A DNA stretch of 64,000 bases from contig NC_060233.1 of NCBI RefSeq assembly GCF_021155775.2, forward strand, positions 40,961,609-41,025,608, given 5' to 3'. This DNA comes from Neodiprion pinetum (taxonomy: Eukaryota; Arthropoda; Insecta; Hymenoptera; Diprionidae). Below are positions 52,266-64,000 of the stretch, piece after piece (within the stretch, counting starts at the first letter, position 1; the number at the start of each line of letters is the position of its first letter). A program made the position numbers and the translations under genes. The notes beneath the pieces are model-generated. The model searched no databases and had not been told where the DNA came from. It was given only the letters and a program-made list of their open reading frames with translations.

Positions 52266-52290
52266 AAAAAAATATATATATATATATAAT
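52266..52290. repeat. A/TA simple repeat
   Basis: Poly-A followed by TA dinucleotides in non-coding DNA. Confidence 0.85.
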
Positions 52291-55200
52291 ACCAGGAATA
52301 ATAACTATTACAAAATCGCAATGCAGTGAGCGAAGTCATTGCGGATGTCACACCCGTATTGGAAGCTTCGAATCGCATCACGATCCTGACGCGAACGTAT
52401 TTCTTTACACCTTCCGGCCGTGCAGCGAATAATTTGCATACATTGTAGGTGCCTAGATCAGCGTCGATCGTCTATTTATATCACCTTTAGTATATTATAT
52501 AACCGGCGAACAATTGGCGCGTATAAAATCGACGGTGCGACGGTTCGTTTGAAGTTCGTTATCACACGCATCTGTCCGTTTTTACTTTTCTCATTTTTGC
52601 CACCGCTTGTCTCTTTGTCATCAACGATGAGGAGAATTTTCGCCCACGCTACACGGTGTACGCGGGTTTAATCCCACGGTTATAACGAGCTCTGAAAAAT
52701 TCAAAGCATTAAAGTCACGAGGGTGCCATTAATGGACCGGGGGTGAACATTAGAAGAATTCTATTGGATCCTTCATCACAGCTGGCGCGAGTAATGCCTT
52801 GAATAATTATTTCTCACCGAAGAATTTAATCCCAGAAAATTTCAGGCTCCCCGGTCACCGCGGAACTGTGAAATTTTAACCGCTACGATTATCACGAGAA
52901 AATGAGCGCGTTATGTCACAATCAGAATTTAAAAGAGTAAATGAATCGTCGATATTCACCTAGATCTTGTCACAATTAATCAGCCGTATAGACCGAATGA
53001 ATTTTTCGCGTAATTGTCACGTGTGCGAAGCGAAACGGCAAATAAAAAATATAATAACACTAAATCCACGCGTAATCATTCGTCCCGGTTACATTAATTA
53101 TTATCATGCGATCGCGTTATGAAATAGGAAAGAAAGTAGGTACGCGGAACGGAAATAGCCGATAACGTATCGCCGAGTTCGTTTTTATTGATACGAGCAA
53201 TTTGATATCGCCCAATCCAAACGCTGACCCAATACGTATAGAACTTGAAACAGCCAGCACGTGTCTGTGCAGAAAATCGTTCCGAGGTTGCTAACATTTC
53301 GATTGCCATCGCGATACCAGCTGGACTACTCTTGTTACCGAAACTCGATTATTGTCGCAACATCGTGTTGATCAATGTCAAATAACCGCAGTATTTTGCG
53401 TCGTCTTATTGTTATCGCCGTACCAGGAAGACTGGAAATTAATTGAACAAATTTATACCGAATGGAAGTGCAGCTCTGGAATTAATTCACGAACAGTTTC
53501 ACGTAATGTCATTTCATTTTTCAAATACCGATAAGTGCGATCAAAATCAAAAAGCACAGAGTTCGAATGACCCATGTATAATGTATGGAATCTTACACGC
53601 GTCATTGGAAATTGCGGATCAAAGGCTTCCAGGAATCGAATCTCAGTATTTCAGAATCGAAGATCAATCATTCGTGTAAAATACACAGTTATGTGTTTTC
53701 CAGTTTTAGCTTGTCTCAATTATATCCAAGCGGATTTACCGTTTTGCCAGTGATCGGAGAATTCCTTCATTTTGCTCAGCAACTCGCAAATGATCATTCA
53801 CAAATATCGGTTAAATAAACTGATTTTCGGTGATCTGTAAATGATCCGATCCTCGGATTAAATCGGTCTTCGACTATCTCGTGAGCTCTGAAATTGCTCC
53901 GAGTCGACCTCAGAGCTTTCAGAAGATTATTATCCACCTCCCAAAGCCCGTCAATGCATTTGCGCGTGGCGCCGTCAAAATACCTCAATCATTTCATCGT
54001 CCAAAGCGTTGGAACCCCGTCGTGCTATGGCGTTCTCCGTACAGACAGATGCGATCTATTTTTGAGTACCGAGCGGGATTCAGTCGGCTGTGAGTGAGGC
54101 TAAAGACGCCTTCTGTAGATGCAGTAAATTCTTCGTTAGTAATAAAATGGAATAGGGCGTATCGAGCGACCAAACTCTCTGGTTTCTCAAAAAATACTTA
54201 CACCTTCTCAGATCGGAGATTGCGGGATTCACGCTATCGGTGTAAAGTTTGATTATTTTATACTTTGCGCACGCTTTACGTGAGGACAATTTCGAAATTT
54301 GAATACGGTGCGCACTTCGCGTTTTTACCTCAAATTCAAATCTGATGAAAATATTGACTGTTCTGCGTAGTTGTGCGAGGTAAAAGTTGTAATCCTTCAA
54401 TCTCATAACGCTGCTCGTGACTGAAAACAAAGTATCTCCTACTCTGATGCAATCGCGAAACTTACGTAAAATGTAGTGGATGGATGGACATCGAGATGGC
54501 GATAAACGATAACGAATGTTCTATTCGCTAGACTGGAAATCATGAAAGTTGACGGGAAGCAATCGATACAGGACATCGAGTGTGTAATTCGATCATGAAC
54601 AAACGAGTATAGCTGGTCCGTGGTTTTTTTTTTTTCATCTGGAATTTTATTCGAAATTTTAACGATCAGACAACCGCGGCATTTTTTTTTCGATCGGTAT
54701 AGAATTTCTACTGATAATCAAAATTCGTTTTGCTTTATTAAATCAACGATTCGGTTTTGCAAGATGAATTATGAACAGAGAAACAGGAGTATAAAAAAAA
54801 AAAAAAAAGAAGAAAAGAACAAAACGTTGCGAGAAAATTAGAAATATCTTCCAAACGTCTAGTCAAAACTGAATCTCCCGACGGCGTCGCTAAGCGTGAC
54901 AAGAAGCGTCGTGACGGCATTCGTTGGGTTTCGAGCTGGTAGTTCGGTACCAGGAATGCATCACAGCAACGAGTCGCGCGTATATCGGCGGCAAACGGAG
55001 TCAGACTTTCGTCTCCTGCGTCTTCTGGTATCCTGCTATGACTCGGCTCGTCCGTTTCCTTAACTTTGGGCGCCGGTGAGCGAGCTTAAACGCGGCGCTG
55101 CTTCTCGGGCGGAAGCTGATCCGTGGCTTTTGGAGAAATCAAGGATCCAGCGAGGCTCCTGGAACTGGCAGTCTCGCGGTTTCCGAATTCGCGATTCGCC

Positions 55201-55392
55201 TCCCGGGTTTCATGCTACCCGAGGACTTGGCGCCTGTCACGTTTCCCTGGCCTCGACTTAGCCGCCTCCGGCAGCACGCGATTTTCGAGAACCTCGCAGC
55301 GACCGGCTCGCCAATCGATCGAGAACGCGCTCGTGCGCTCCGTAGATCCCAGGATCCCAGATCCACTGCGCACGTTGCGCACGCACGCGTGC

Positions 55393-55477
55393 ATGCGTGC
55401 CTGCATCACGGTCTCGTTGCTCGCACCCACGCTTCCTACCGTATGCGCGTTGGCGAAACTGCCGCTCGCTGCTGATC
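55393..55477 (+). CDS. Second possible signal-peptide exon (weak)
   Basis: Inside a CpG-dense segment, an ATG at 55393 opens 28 codons and one base to a GTGAGC donor at 55478. The peptide MRACITVSLLAPTLPTVCAL is hydrophobic and signal-like, and the donor is phase 1, as at 30956. The segment could be an alternative promoter and first exon of the same large gene, or a separate one. The frame is also open upstream and both strands carry long frames here, so base composition alone might explain it. Confidence 0.2.
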
Positions 55478-58400
55478 GTGAGCTGCAAGTCGACGCGCCA
55501 TGCAGTCTGTGAAGACAGACGCTCGTGCATCTCTCGCTTGGCACTCGGCGCATTAAATTTCTCGACGCGTCTCGGCTCTTGCGCATCGCGCTTACCGTAC
55601 TCCTCTGCATCAGTCGGGAGGCGGCCTCGAATTCCATCCGTACAATGCTCTTCGTGATTCAACTGAAGAGGGCCAAGGGTCGCAGTAATTTCTTTCCAAT
55701 GTCTCTGTCAAATGAAGAGAGAAGAAAAAAACAACATCCAATCTTCCAGACGTTCGTAATACTGGACCCTTAATAGGTACTTGACTCTCTTCTTACAAAT
55801 TCAGAAACGTTTGAGAGTAAATTTTTCCACTAGTTTTTAATTTTGACATTTCTCAAAGTGTCGGTGAAAATTCGTACGGGAAAATTATATTCCAGTAAGA
55901 AAATTTTTAGTACATATATATGTACGTTTTGAAAAAATATGTACACAAATTAGTTATACTGGTCTGCAGTTTTTTCAAGTGTTTATAACCGATCGAGCCA
56001 CCAACGTGTAAAAATTCTGACCCTAAGAATATCTGCGCAGCAAATCTGTTCACGTACTTACTTTATTGTATCTTTTATTTTTTTTTCCTTGCACGAGACT
56101 GCAGGATGCAGCTGCACGTATTTCATTTCGGAACGTTGGTATCTCATACCTATGCAGGGCGTCCTGGTGCGGAGAAATTATAATTGTCAGATAATATTAA
56201 ATTATATTACGGCTGGAGAAAAGTACATGTGACCGTATAACAATCGCGATAAGCCGTCAAGAGTAGAATTTTTATTCCGGCGTTCAAGGAGGAAAAAAAT
56301 TTAAGATGGAAACAGCCGTTGAAGGAGGACAAAAAGGAGCAGAAAAACGAAGAAAGAAGGACGAGAAAATGTATAGAAAAAAGCGGAAAACACGTGAAGG
56401 AAAAGAGTCTTATCGCTCAAAGGTCTGACCGAAGACTTCGGGTCAATGACCGAAAATGGATTTAGTCAGGTGTTTCTTGGAAATCTTTTGCGACCGATCT
56501 CTTTGCCTTCGTTCAGCGCAGGCTAATAGTAAAGTATGATTTGGCACGTTTCGATGCAAAGCCGAGCCCGGAGCCTACAACGCAACGATGTCTTTTCCCC
56601 GATATGACCGTTTTGGTTTAATCGAATTCGCAACGTCCGCCAGCGGAACAGAAATAGTTCTACATGTGGGTTTTGTATAATAATACGGATCGTGCGGCAC
56701 GTGCAGATCTGCGTCCGAAGACAAGAACTTCTCGCACCTAATTCCGCATGGCGAAACTCTAGCTGCCATTGTGCCGTTCACCTTTTTTAGTTCAACTCCG
56801 GTGCTATTAAACCGTGAATTATAAACTACAACGCACGCGTTTCGTAGACGAGTAATGGATCAATCAAGAAGCTGAGGCCCGCTTAAGACGCCGAAACAAA
56901 GCCTCTCTCAAGCTTGGAAAAAATCAATTGCCTCCGCCGAATACTCAACTTGTTACCCAGGATCTGAAATCTTGGATCACTCTCATTTTTACACTGTTTA
57001 TCGAGCAGTGGGATTTTATACGTTTAGTTACATCCTGAATGTTTGAATAGAGGAAAGCTGCTACTTCGTGATTTCGAAATTTTAGGCGCCGGATGTGGAA
57101 TTGAACAGATGGAATAACCGATCGCAGTACCACTTACGAATTTTCAACAATTATACATATAACGGTTTATAATTATCATCGCCAACATTTTGTAGGTAGT
57201 GTAACAGAAACAGACACATTTTTGGAAAGACGTCCTAAGGCACACTTTGTGTATCTCAAACATACGCAACCAGAAAAAAGCTTCACGGTTCTTCGACGTT
57301 ATTAAATTGCTCGTATATTTGCTGTCTTTAGATGATCGCCCATTGCGCAGAGAAAGTCAAAGCTGCAGGCATTGTGACACGTACGTACACTGTGGGATAC
57401 GTGCTGCCCTGATACCGCAGGGTCTATAAAAAGGTTCGAACCCCAGGGGATACATTAATCAAGCCGCGAGAAGCGCCGCGGAAGGAATTTTTAAAAATTC
57501 TCTTCTGGGGCGGCCGGAAACGAGTCCAGCTTTAAATATACACGTTACGTTAGTGTCGTTGCCTTTATTACGCAGCAGTCTTTGAATTGAGCCCCCAGAA
57601 GTCCAGGGGACGAGGCGTTCATGACGATAACCGAGAAAGGCGAGACACTCGACCAAAGACGGAATTTCTATCAACGTCTTTTACTCACAGGGTTTTCATT
57701 ACGCCGCAAATACACGAACATAAAATACGTGAATTACACTTCTTGTTTTTCCGCGGATAGTTTTACCTTGGTGTAATTTGGCGATGGTGTAAACAATGTT
57801 TTTTAGTTCTATAAGGGACAGAATTTTGTGAGTTACGCAAATCTAATTGTCGAAGAGAAATTATTTCAAGGCTCAATTACTGGGCGGATGGTGAAGGATA
57901 CACTTGAGCCGGAATCTTAGGCGCTGTCTTAGGGCTCTTTTCGATAGGTGAAAATTATATTATACGTACGGGGATGCGGGGAAAAAGAAAGAAAGCCTGA
58001 CTGACTGTTGAAACGGCCGGTTCTCATGCCGCGCACAAAACGCAGAATGTAAAATCGGTTCAGCAGGTTTCGTCGTTACTTTTATTGAAACAACCTTTGT
58101 ACGTGGTCCACCGCTTCCACTTTAAGGTTCTCTTTTATCAACACGAGTCGGATCTTCCTCAGGCGATTCGCGATTCGCCATTTAACGGTCTCGGGTTCCC
58201 CGGAGCTGATCTTCATGGTACGTTCACCGAAAGGAAAAAAGAGAAGAGAGATAAAAAAAAACTGAAAAGAACGAGGATAAAAGGAGGAGAACCCGTTGCA
58301 ATCAGTATACAGTACACGCAGGGCGAGGTGTGGCAGCTCGGTGAAAATTTCGTAATTGTCAAGAATTTCGCCGCTTCGTGCCCTCGAGCCATCGGTTCGC

Positions 58401-59917
58401 ACGTGCACTGTAAATTCACTGCGAAGATGAACGGTCAACTTTTGCAGCGAGTATTTTGACGCAAGTACCTTTTTCATTTTTCATCTTTCGTTTTTAGCAA
58501 ATGATCGCTCTTCTTGATCCTGTTCAGTAGCGTGATTCATTGGATCGAAAAAAAAGAGAATCAGACATTAATTTTGTCTCGTTCACGGTTTGAAGAATTA
58601 ACGCTTTTGCCGAACGATCACAGAAGTTTTTGACCGTGCGGTGGGAATTCTGAGGCACCGGAAATAACGATACTTTCTTTCCCGCTTTTTCGAGAATAAC
58701 AACCCGTGGAATCTCTTCTCAATCTCTTACTCTCCTGCTTTATTTGTGTCTCTTTTTCAACAAGCCTCTCAGCATTTATCTACAGCCTGGTTCTTACAGA
58801 TCCTTGTTATCCCGTTCAAGTGGGCACAGAGAATGGCCACCGATTAGCAACCCTTCGCCTCTTGCTTCTTCTCTTTCTTCCTCTCCTTCTTCTTCTTCAC
58901 CCCGACTAATTCCACTTCATTTTTCTGTTCTTCCACGGTCTATGCCTGCCCAGGGTAAGGTTACCCTGCACTTAAGATCCCAAAACGCGAGTGCAGATGA
59001 CCCAACATCTTTACCGAGATAGCATTCAATTACCAGGTTATTCTCAACCTCGTTTTACACGCGACAGAACGAGCCGCGGGGTTATTCGTACGTAATTTCT
59101 CGCGGTCAATGACTGAAACCGAAAGTTTTGAAAGACCTTTTGCTCCGCGGGTGGTCGGCCTCCTCCTCCAACCGAATACATCCTCGCTAATACCCTGCTC
59201 GGGTACAAGGTATTAAGATGATCTTCTCGAATGTCCCTCACACCGCACGGTAGGCAGAGAAGCCACGAAGCTCAGCCCGCTTTCGAAACAATCCGACCAA
59301 TTTTAGGCTGCTTTACAACCGCCTTCAAACCTCCCGAGATCCCGGAATGACCCAGACAATCCTCGTCTCTGCATACATGTTACTATATCTGTGCACATCT
59401 ATTGGTTTTCACCGAAAGAAGATCAAACCATCGAATTGTGCAGAATGATCGATGGAATTAAACGTCGATACGAGCTCCGAACGTTCCTACAACGTTAATT
59501 CAAAATTAGAAATATTCACCGTGCTCATTTTCTCGGCAGTGAAAAGGGATTAAGAACGAGGAATGCAACGGATAAGGATAAAAGTATGTACCTCGACTAA
59601 TCGACGGGATATTTTTCGAGTCTGGAAAAAAACTGGCTAATTCCAGCAGGTAGCTGACGGCGGTAGATTCTATCTGTACAAGATGCGAAGTGATGATTAC
59701 TGTCAAACATTTCTTAGCCCTTAATCCCGGTACCCGCGCTTCTCGTGTCTATCTAGCCTTAAAAACCGAGAACATCCGACAGCGAGCTCAAGTCAAGAAG
59801 ATTCCTCGAGGTTGTAAAATAGCCTGATTTCCATCTGGAATTCCATAGGAAACGGAGACGCGTTTGTGGCTCGTCTTTGACCTCTTCGGCGCTCCTTATT
59901 CGTATTCCAGTTCTGGT

Positions 59918-59947
59918 TCATCGTCATCATCATCGTCATCGTCATCG
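59918..59947. repeat. CATCGT/CATCAT simple repeat
   Basis: Short run of ATC-based triplets in otherwise non-coding sequence. Confidence 0.8.
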
Positions 59948-61261
59948 GCGTAATTCTGAACACCGGGTGATGTCACCTTCCAAAAATAAATCCTCGTCCC
60001 GGTTAAGCACTCCACTGTTTATTAGCAGCTACTTCACGTTTTATGGATCTTCAGGGAGCACAATTAGCCCATTGAAAGTTGGCCCAATGAACGTGAGCTC
60101 GTTTGCTAAAATCCTATGCTGGATTTAATGGCTCATTCGAGGACAACGAACACGTGTGCGTACCCACCTATCACTGTGATGTAACCGTGCGACGATTCGA
60201 CAACCTGTGGATCACACAATGCGGACGGACTACACCGCGATCGACAAAGCTCTGAAGAAATTTTCCGTCTTCGTTATTTATTGGCGAGTCTATTGTCCAT
60301 TGGACTCATGGGTTGTACGAACGGAATGCGCAAACGGAATTTCACGGTGGTTTCAAAAGCGGCTTTTGGCGGTTCTGAATTGCAGTTACTGCAGGAGGCT
60401 TGAAGCGCGTCTGTATTCCGTGAAGAAGCACGTCCCGCAATTAACGTGTGTGCATCGTAAAAACTCGTTTGAATTATTCATCGGCTAGTTTCGCTCGCGT
60501 AACAACCGGCAAAAACACAGTCGTTAATTCGAGTTCACTCTCGGAGCTTGCGGTGGAGCTTCGAGTATTAATCGAGTTACCTTTCAAGCGACAAAACATA
60601 TCGCTAATGAGTTTACACCGGGGTAAGTGGATGTCTGTAATAAATTAGGCGAGCTAAAGCGTATTAGAACCTGGAGTGCTCGAGTTTCACCAGGGATGAT
60701 AATAGTGCGGTTTTTCTCTTTCACCGCGAACTTTCGTGCTTTCGTATATCACGGGAATTGAGGCTGTATCTCGCACAATGCGATCCCTAATAATTACATT
60801 CTCGATTGTTTATTTATTTATTTATCGCTGCACCGCTCGATCTCCTCGTCGGGCGATGTTGAGTCACCCCGCAATTAATTTTGCCGACGATGATCGGTCC
60901 AATCATCCCGCAGCCTCGGCTTGTCCAAACAATAATCCTTGGGGGACGAGATTGTAAAAGAGTTGAGCGATCGAGATCGAGTAAATCGATCAATTCTCGA
61001 GCGGTGAGGGTGAGCTTGTGAAAAGTGGTTTTGTAGAGAAGATCGTTACGATCGTGATCACGGTGATAACATCCATACCGATCGAGGCGTGGTTTTTTCC
61101 TTTAGAAATGAGGAACGCAGGCGATTCGACATCGGAAACTCTCTTCCTTTTATTTTCAGCGAAACATGGCGAAATATTTTCGGCGGGCGTATCCTTCGCG
61201 TTATAGATATATAGCCAATTTATTCTTCGATCTATCATTCTTATCCCTCGAGCGAAACTGT

Positions 61262-61316
61262 TTTTTTCTTTTCTTTCTTGCTTTCTTTTTTTCTTCTTAT
61301 ATACGTCAGGTAAAAA
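61262..61316 (+). promoter_or_regulatory. Pyrimidine tract with abutting 3' and 5' splice sites
   Basis: About 38 bases of nearly pure T/C are followed by TATATACGTCAG at 61309 and immediately GTAAAAAG. This resembles a recursive splice site in a long plus-strand intron, although the last bases before the AG are not pyrimidines. It lies 14.7 kb from the similar junction at 46624/46625. Confidence 0.25.
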
Positions 61317-62795
61317 GTACAACTCCGTTGTGATTCATCGTACGATTTGACGATTCGCTCTTTTCGCGTATTTCGGGTCCGTTGGCCCGCCGCAGTCTCT
61401 CTCACGACTCGCTGGACCTCCTGACATCTGACCCCCGGATTCCTCTCGGCAACACCCACAAGCTACGAATCAGCCTTTTTCCAGATTATCGTGCAATAAA
61501 ATTAGGCGACTCTCGGCGGTGAATTTTGTTGCATCGAGCCACTTCGCGTGTTCTCCCGTTGGCAAAAATTTTTTTTCACCCCGCTTCACGAAGAGCAAAA
61601 ATTAGTGGAAAATCACGGTGTAGATTGGCGCTAAAATCGTCTTCCCGATCCTCGCCTCAAGGGGAACGGCGATGACGTTGCAGGTACGCGTATTGGCTGA
61701 GGGTGGTAAAAATACCGGTAAAATAATAACAGGTCTTCTAGATTGCGGTTAAACGACGAACGCGCGGCGGCGATGAGACCCCCTAATTCACTGATTAACA
61801 ATTAACTCGAGACGGCGTCGATTTTAAGCACCACTTAGCGCCGAGCGGCGCCTAGACGCCTGGCGTTTACCTAGTTTCAAATTCTATTTCACGTTCACAT
61901 TATTTCAGTGGCTACTCGACGCGCGGCGTAACTCTCCTCCGATATTTTCATTCATAAATACCGAGTCTCACTCTCCGCGTGGGCGTTTCGTTGCCACAGC
62001 TCGTCGAATCGACGATGAGTCAAGTGCAAGGCACACATTTACGTTTTCACCTCTGCCGAGTTATTCCCCGACGGAAATCTCGCTGTGACGAGGGTTCTTG
62101 ACTTTTTTTTTTTTTTCTTATCCTTCCTCTTCGCGCACTCCTTTTTCACTCCTCCGTCATTCGTACGTGCGTGCAGAAATTCGGGCCTAATGCCCTGCAA
62201 CGGGGTGAATCGGGATTATTATACGTGAAATACCGGCCCAACCTGGAATCTTTCAACCATACGAAGAAGAACGTGATTTGATGGATTTCTCGTTGTCGGT
62301 GCTACCAAGATTACCGCTGTACACCGCTCCAAGAATGGTGGAAGCGATTCGTGTGGATTGCCCGATGTACGTTCCGCGAATTATGATTCGGCAGAAAATC
62401 TCAAAGATCCCTGAATCGTCGTCCGCAGGTTATTGCCGTCCGTCGAATTCGCAACGCGAGTCGATCGGTTCGTAGACTGTTTTGACTCACCTGAACGGTT
62501 CTCTTTTTCTTCGGTCTATCAAGCGAGAGACTAAAAAACCGGGTTCAAAAGTAAACGAGAGTGTTTTTAGAGGACGGTGTATATTCGTCGTCGCGATGAT
62601 CAAGCATCACGGATAGTTTTTATTATTTCTCAGGCAGAGCCGCCTGCGGGCATAAGGATCGTAATCATCCGATGACATAACGATGTTTAATGTATGACTT
62701 ATACCGTCCGTATACAATGCCTCTGATCTCCTAACGGAAGCCGTCGTCATGGCCCAAAATACATGTCTATCAAACTCGCGTACGCGTGCCCGTGG

Positions 62796-62797
<2 letters not shown>

Positions 62798-62836
<39 letters not shown>
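62798..62836. repeat. ATT trinucleotide microsatellite
   Basis: About thirteen ATT units followed by a T run. The minus-strand frame reading poly-Asn across it is an artefact. Confidence 0.95.
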
Positions 62837-64000
62837 TTTTTTAAATCGTTTTTCGTCATCAAACGGTTCAACGTCTTCGAGTGAAGGATGTCGTAAAGCG
62901 TTGAACGCGATGCAGCGTGCTTCAGAGTTGTAAGTTCCTGGATTATTACACGCGTGATGTGCTCGAATATCCGACATTCGATCCTACGCAGGAATTATCC
63001 ATGAAATATACATTCCATTCTCGATGAACGACGATCATCGGCTATGCCAACCGTAAGATATGTAGGATGGGAATAGATCTCGAGTGAGGCGGCGGGTTTC
63101 TTTTACCTTCGCGTACACGACGTCTAAGAATAGTTGATCAGTTGTGGATACAAGTAGCTCGGCAGGAGCCGGATGGCTCGTGCTGTGAGACTCGAAAATA
63201 TATTTCTGATCCGTGTATCCATCGCGCCGCGGCAACGACCTCCGATAACATATTTCCCGCGACATGTGGACTTGAAAGGCTTTTGATAGCCGGCCGGAAG
63301 TGCCTTTGAGGAATCAACTTTCAGACCTATCTCATATAACTAATTATTTTACCGTCCGTTATTAAATCCGGCCTCCTGTAATTTTCCTCATTTTTCAATG
63401 TATGAGAGGGGCTGCCGTTCCCCTCTTAGTTTCCCGGTTTTCACCCGAGTTTATGTCCCGAGGGAAATACAATCTTTCCCTCCTCTTTGGCACCCGTTAT
63501 TCGGTCTTCGGATTTAATCGAACCAGAAAATATGGGTACAGTCCGTTAGAAGAATTAGGCAAATGAGAATATGACAAGTTCGAGGTTCAAAAAGTAAAAT
63601 TCAGGTTACAACTCGACTTCGATTATACTAACAGAATCTCTATTTATTGCAAAAAATTTATTTATATATTGGAATCGCATGTTCAAATAGAGAAAGTTTA
63701 GTATAGCGAGAGTTTTTTATTCAGTATTATTACGTATTAGCGCAGTTATCGCTCGCGTGATGCGTAAAATGTAACATCGACCAGCCTCAGGAACGGCGGG
63801 CTCATTTCTCGGCTTGTTGCTCCGGCTAATGTGCGATCTTCATTGATATTCGCGAGACCCTCCCGACATGATTGCAGCGTCGCCTTCTTTGATACATTTT
63901 TCACTTATCGACTTGTAATAATCTATGCATTGAACGAGGTTGTGTTATAAATAGCTTGCGTATGTAACGCGTGTAACACACACCGTATATTATAACCACA

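Larger units (their letters stand above)
46700..64000. other. Long stretch without recognisable genes
   Basis: About 17 kb in which I can name no gene. It contains the foldback element at 50090-50362, a GC-rich CpG-dense segment at about 54950-55680 with a possible second signal-peptide exon, a strong pyrimidine tract followed by CAG|GTAAAA at 61309/61310, a 113-nt exon-like frame at 48716-48828 and simple repeats. Open frames of up to 140 codons in the GC-rich part overlap on both strands and are probably by-products of base composition. Confidence 0.4.

Noticed and set aside
55215..55662. Two overlapping minus-strand frames of 134 and 140 codons
   Set aside because: They overlap each other and a plus-strand frame of 129 codons in a GC-rich block; residue composition is Arg/Ser-rich without family motifs, as expected from base composition.
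57433..57450. GGTTCGAACC resembling a tRNA B box
   Set aside because: The flanking bases do not form a T-arm stem on either strand, and no acceptor or anticodon stems could be found.
58082..58477. Opposite-strand frames of 131 and 124 codons
   Set aside because: Both span the same bases, include low-complexity Lys or Phe/Leu runs, and show no motif or splice context.
60520..60622. Open frame ending in a GTAAGT donor at about 60615
   Set aside because: The only upstream acceptor (AAACACAG) lacks a pyrimidine tract, and the peptide has no family features.
62796..62840. Poly-Asn protein on the minus strand
   Set aside because: It is a translation of the ATT microsatellite.

Overview
This window looks like nuclear DNA of an insect, most likely a hymenopteran; a sawfly-like genome is a guess. 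The reasons are spliced genes with short exons and GT..AG introns, long AT-rich non-coding stretches, frequent CpG in the GC-richer parts, microsatellites, and proteins of conserved animal families. There is no operon structure, plasmid or phage signal, or CRISPR array. I assembled all gene models by hand by joining splice sites in frame. Family names come from recognised protein motifs, not from a search.

Layout. Positions 1-7866 hold one convincing short exon on the minus strand (4895-5068), which reads as the N-terminus of a MARVEL/CMTM-type membrane protein whose remaining exons I could not find. Positions 7867-30850 are gene-dense. The complete models are a Rab40 small GTPase with SOCS box (+, 4 exons); an unrecognised 285-residue protein (+, 3 exons); GID4, the CTLH ubiquitin ligase substrate receptor (-, 4 exons); insomniac/KCTD5, a Cullin-3 adaptor (+, 4 exons) divergent from GID4 across a 327-bp gap; LAMTOR2, a Ragulator subunit (-, 3 exons); and a radial spoke head 4/6 protein (-, 10 exons).

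From 30851 to 64000 there is no gene I can name. This 33-kb stretch has a possible signal-peptide first exon (30851-30956), a phase-matched 75-nt exon (46625-46699) whose 3' splice site directly abuts a GTGAGT donor, a second possible signal-peptide exon (55393-55477), a 273-bp foldback element resembling a MITE (50090-50362), and microsatellites. The simplest reading is the 5' part of a very large-intron plus-strand gene for a secreted or surface protein, continuing beyond the window. This is inference.

Functionally, three neighbours are cullin or CTLH ubiquitin ligase specificity factors: Rab40 with its SOCS box (Cul5), GID4 (CTLH) and insomniac (Cul3). LAMTOR2 links to lysosomal mTORC1 control, and the radial spoke protein to motile axonemes, in insects mainly sperm. 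The neighbourhood is probably ordinary animal gene order rather than a functional cluster.
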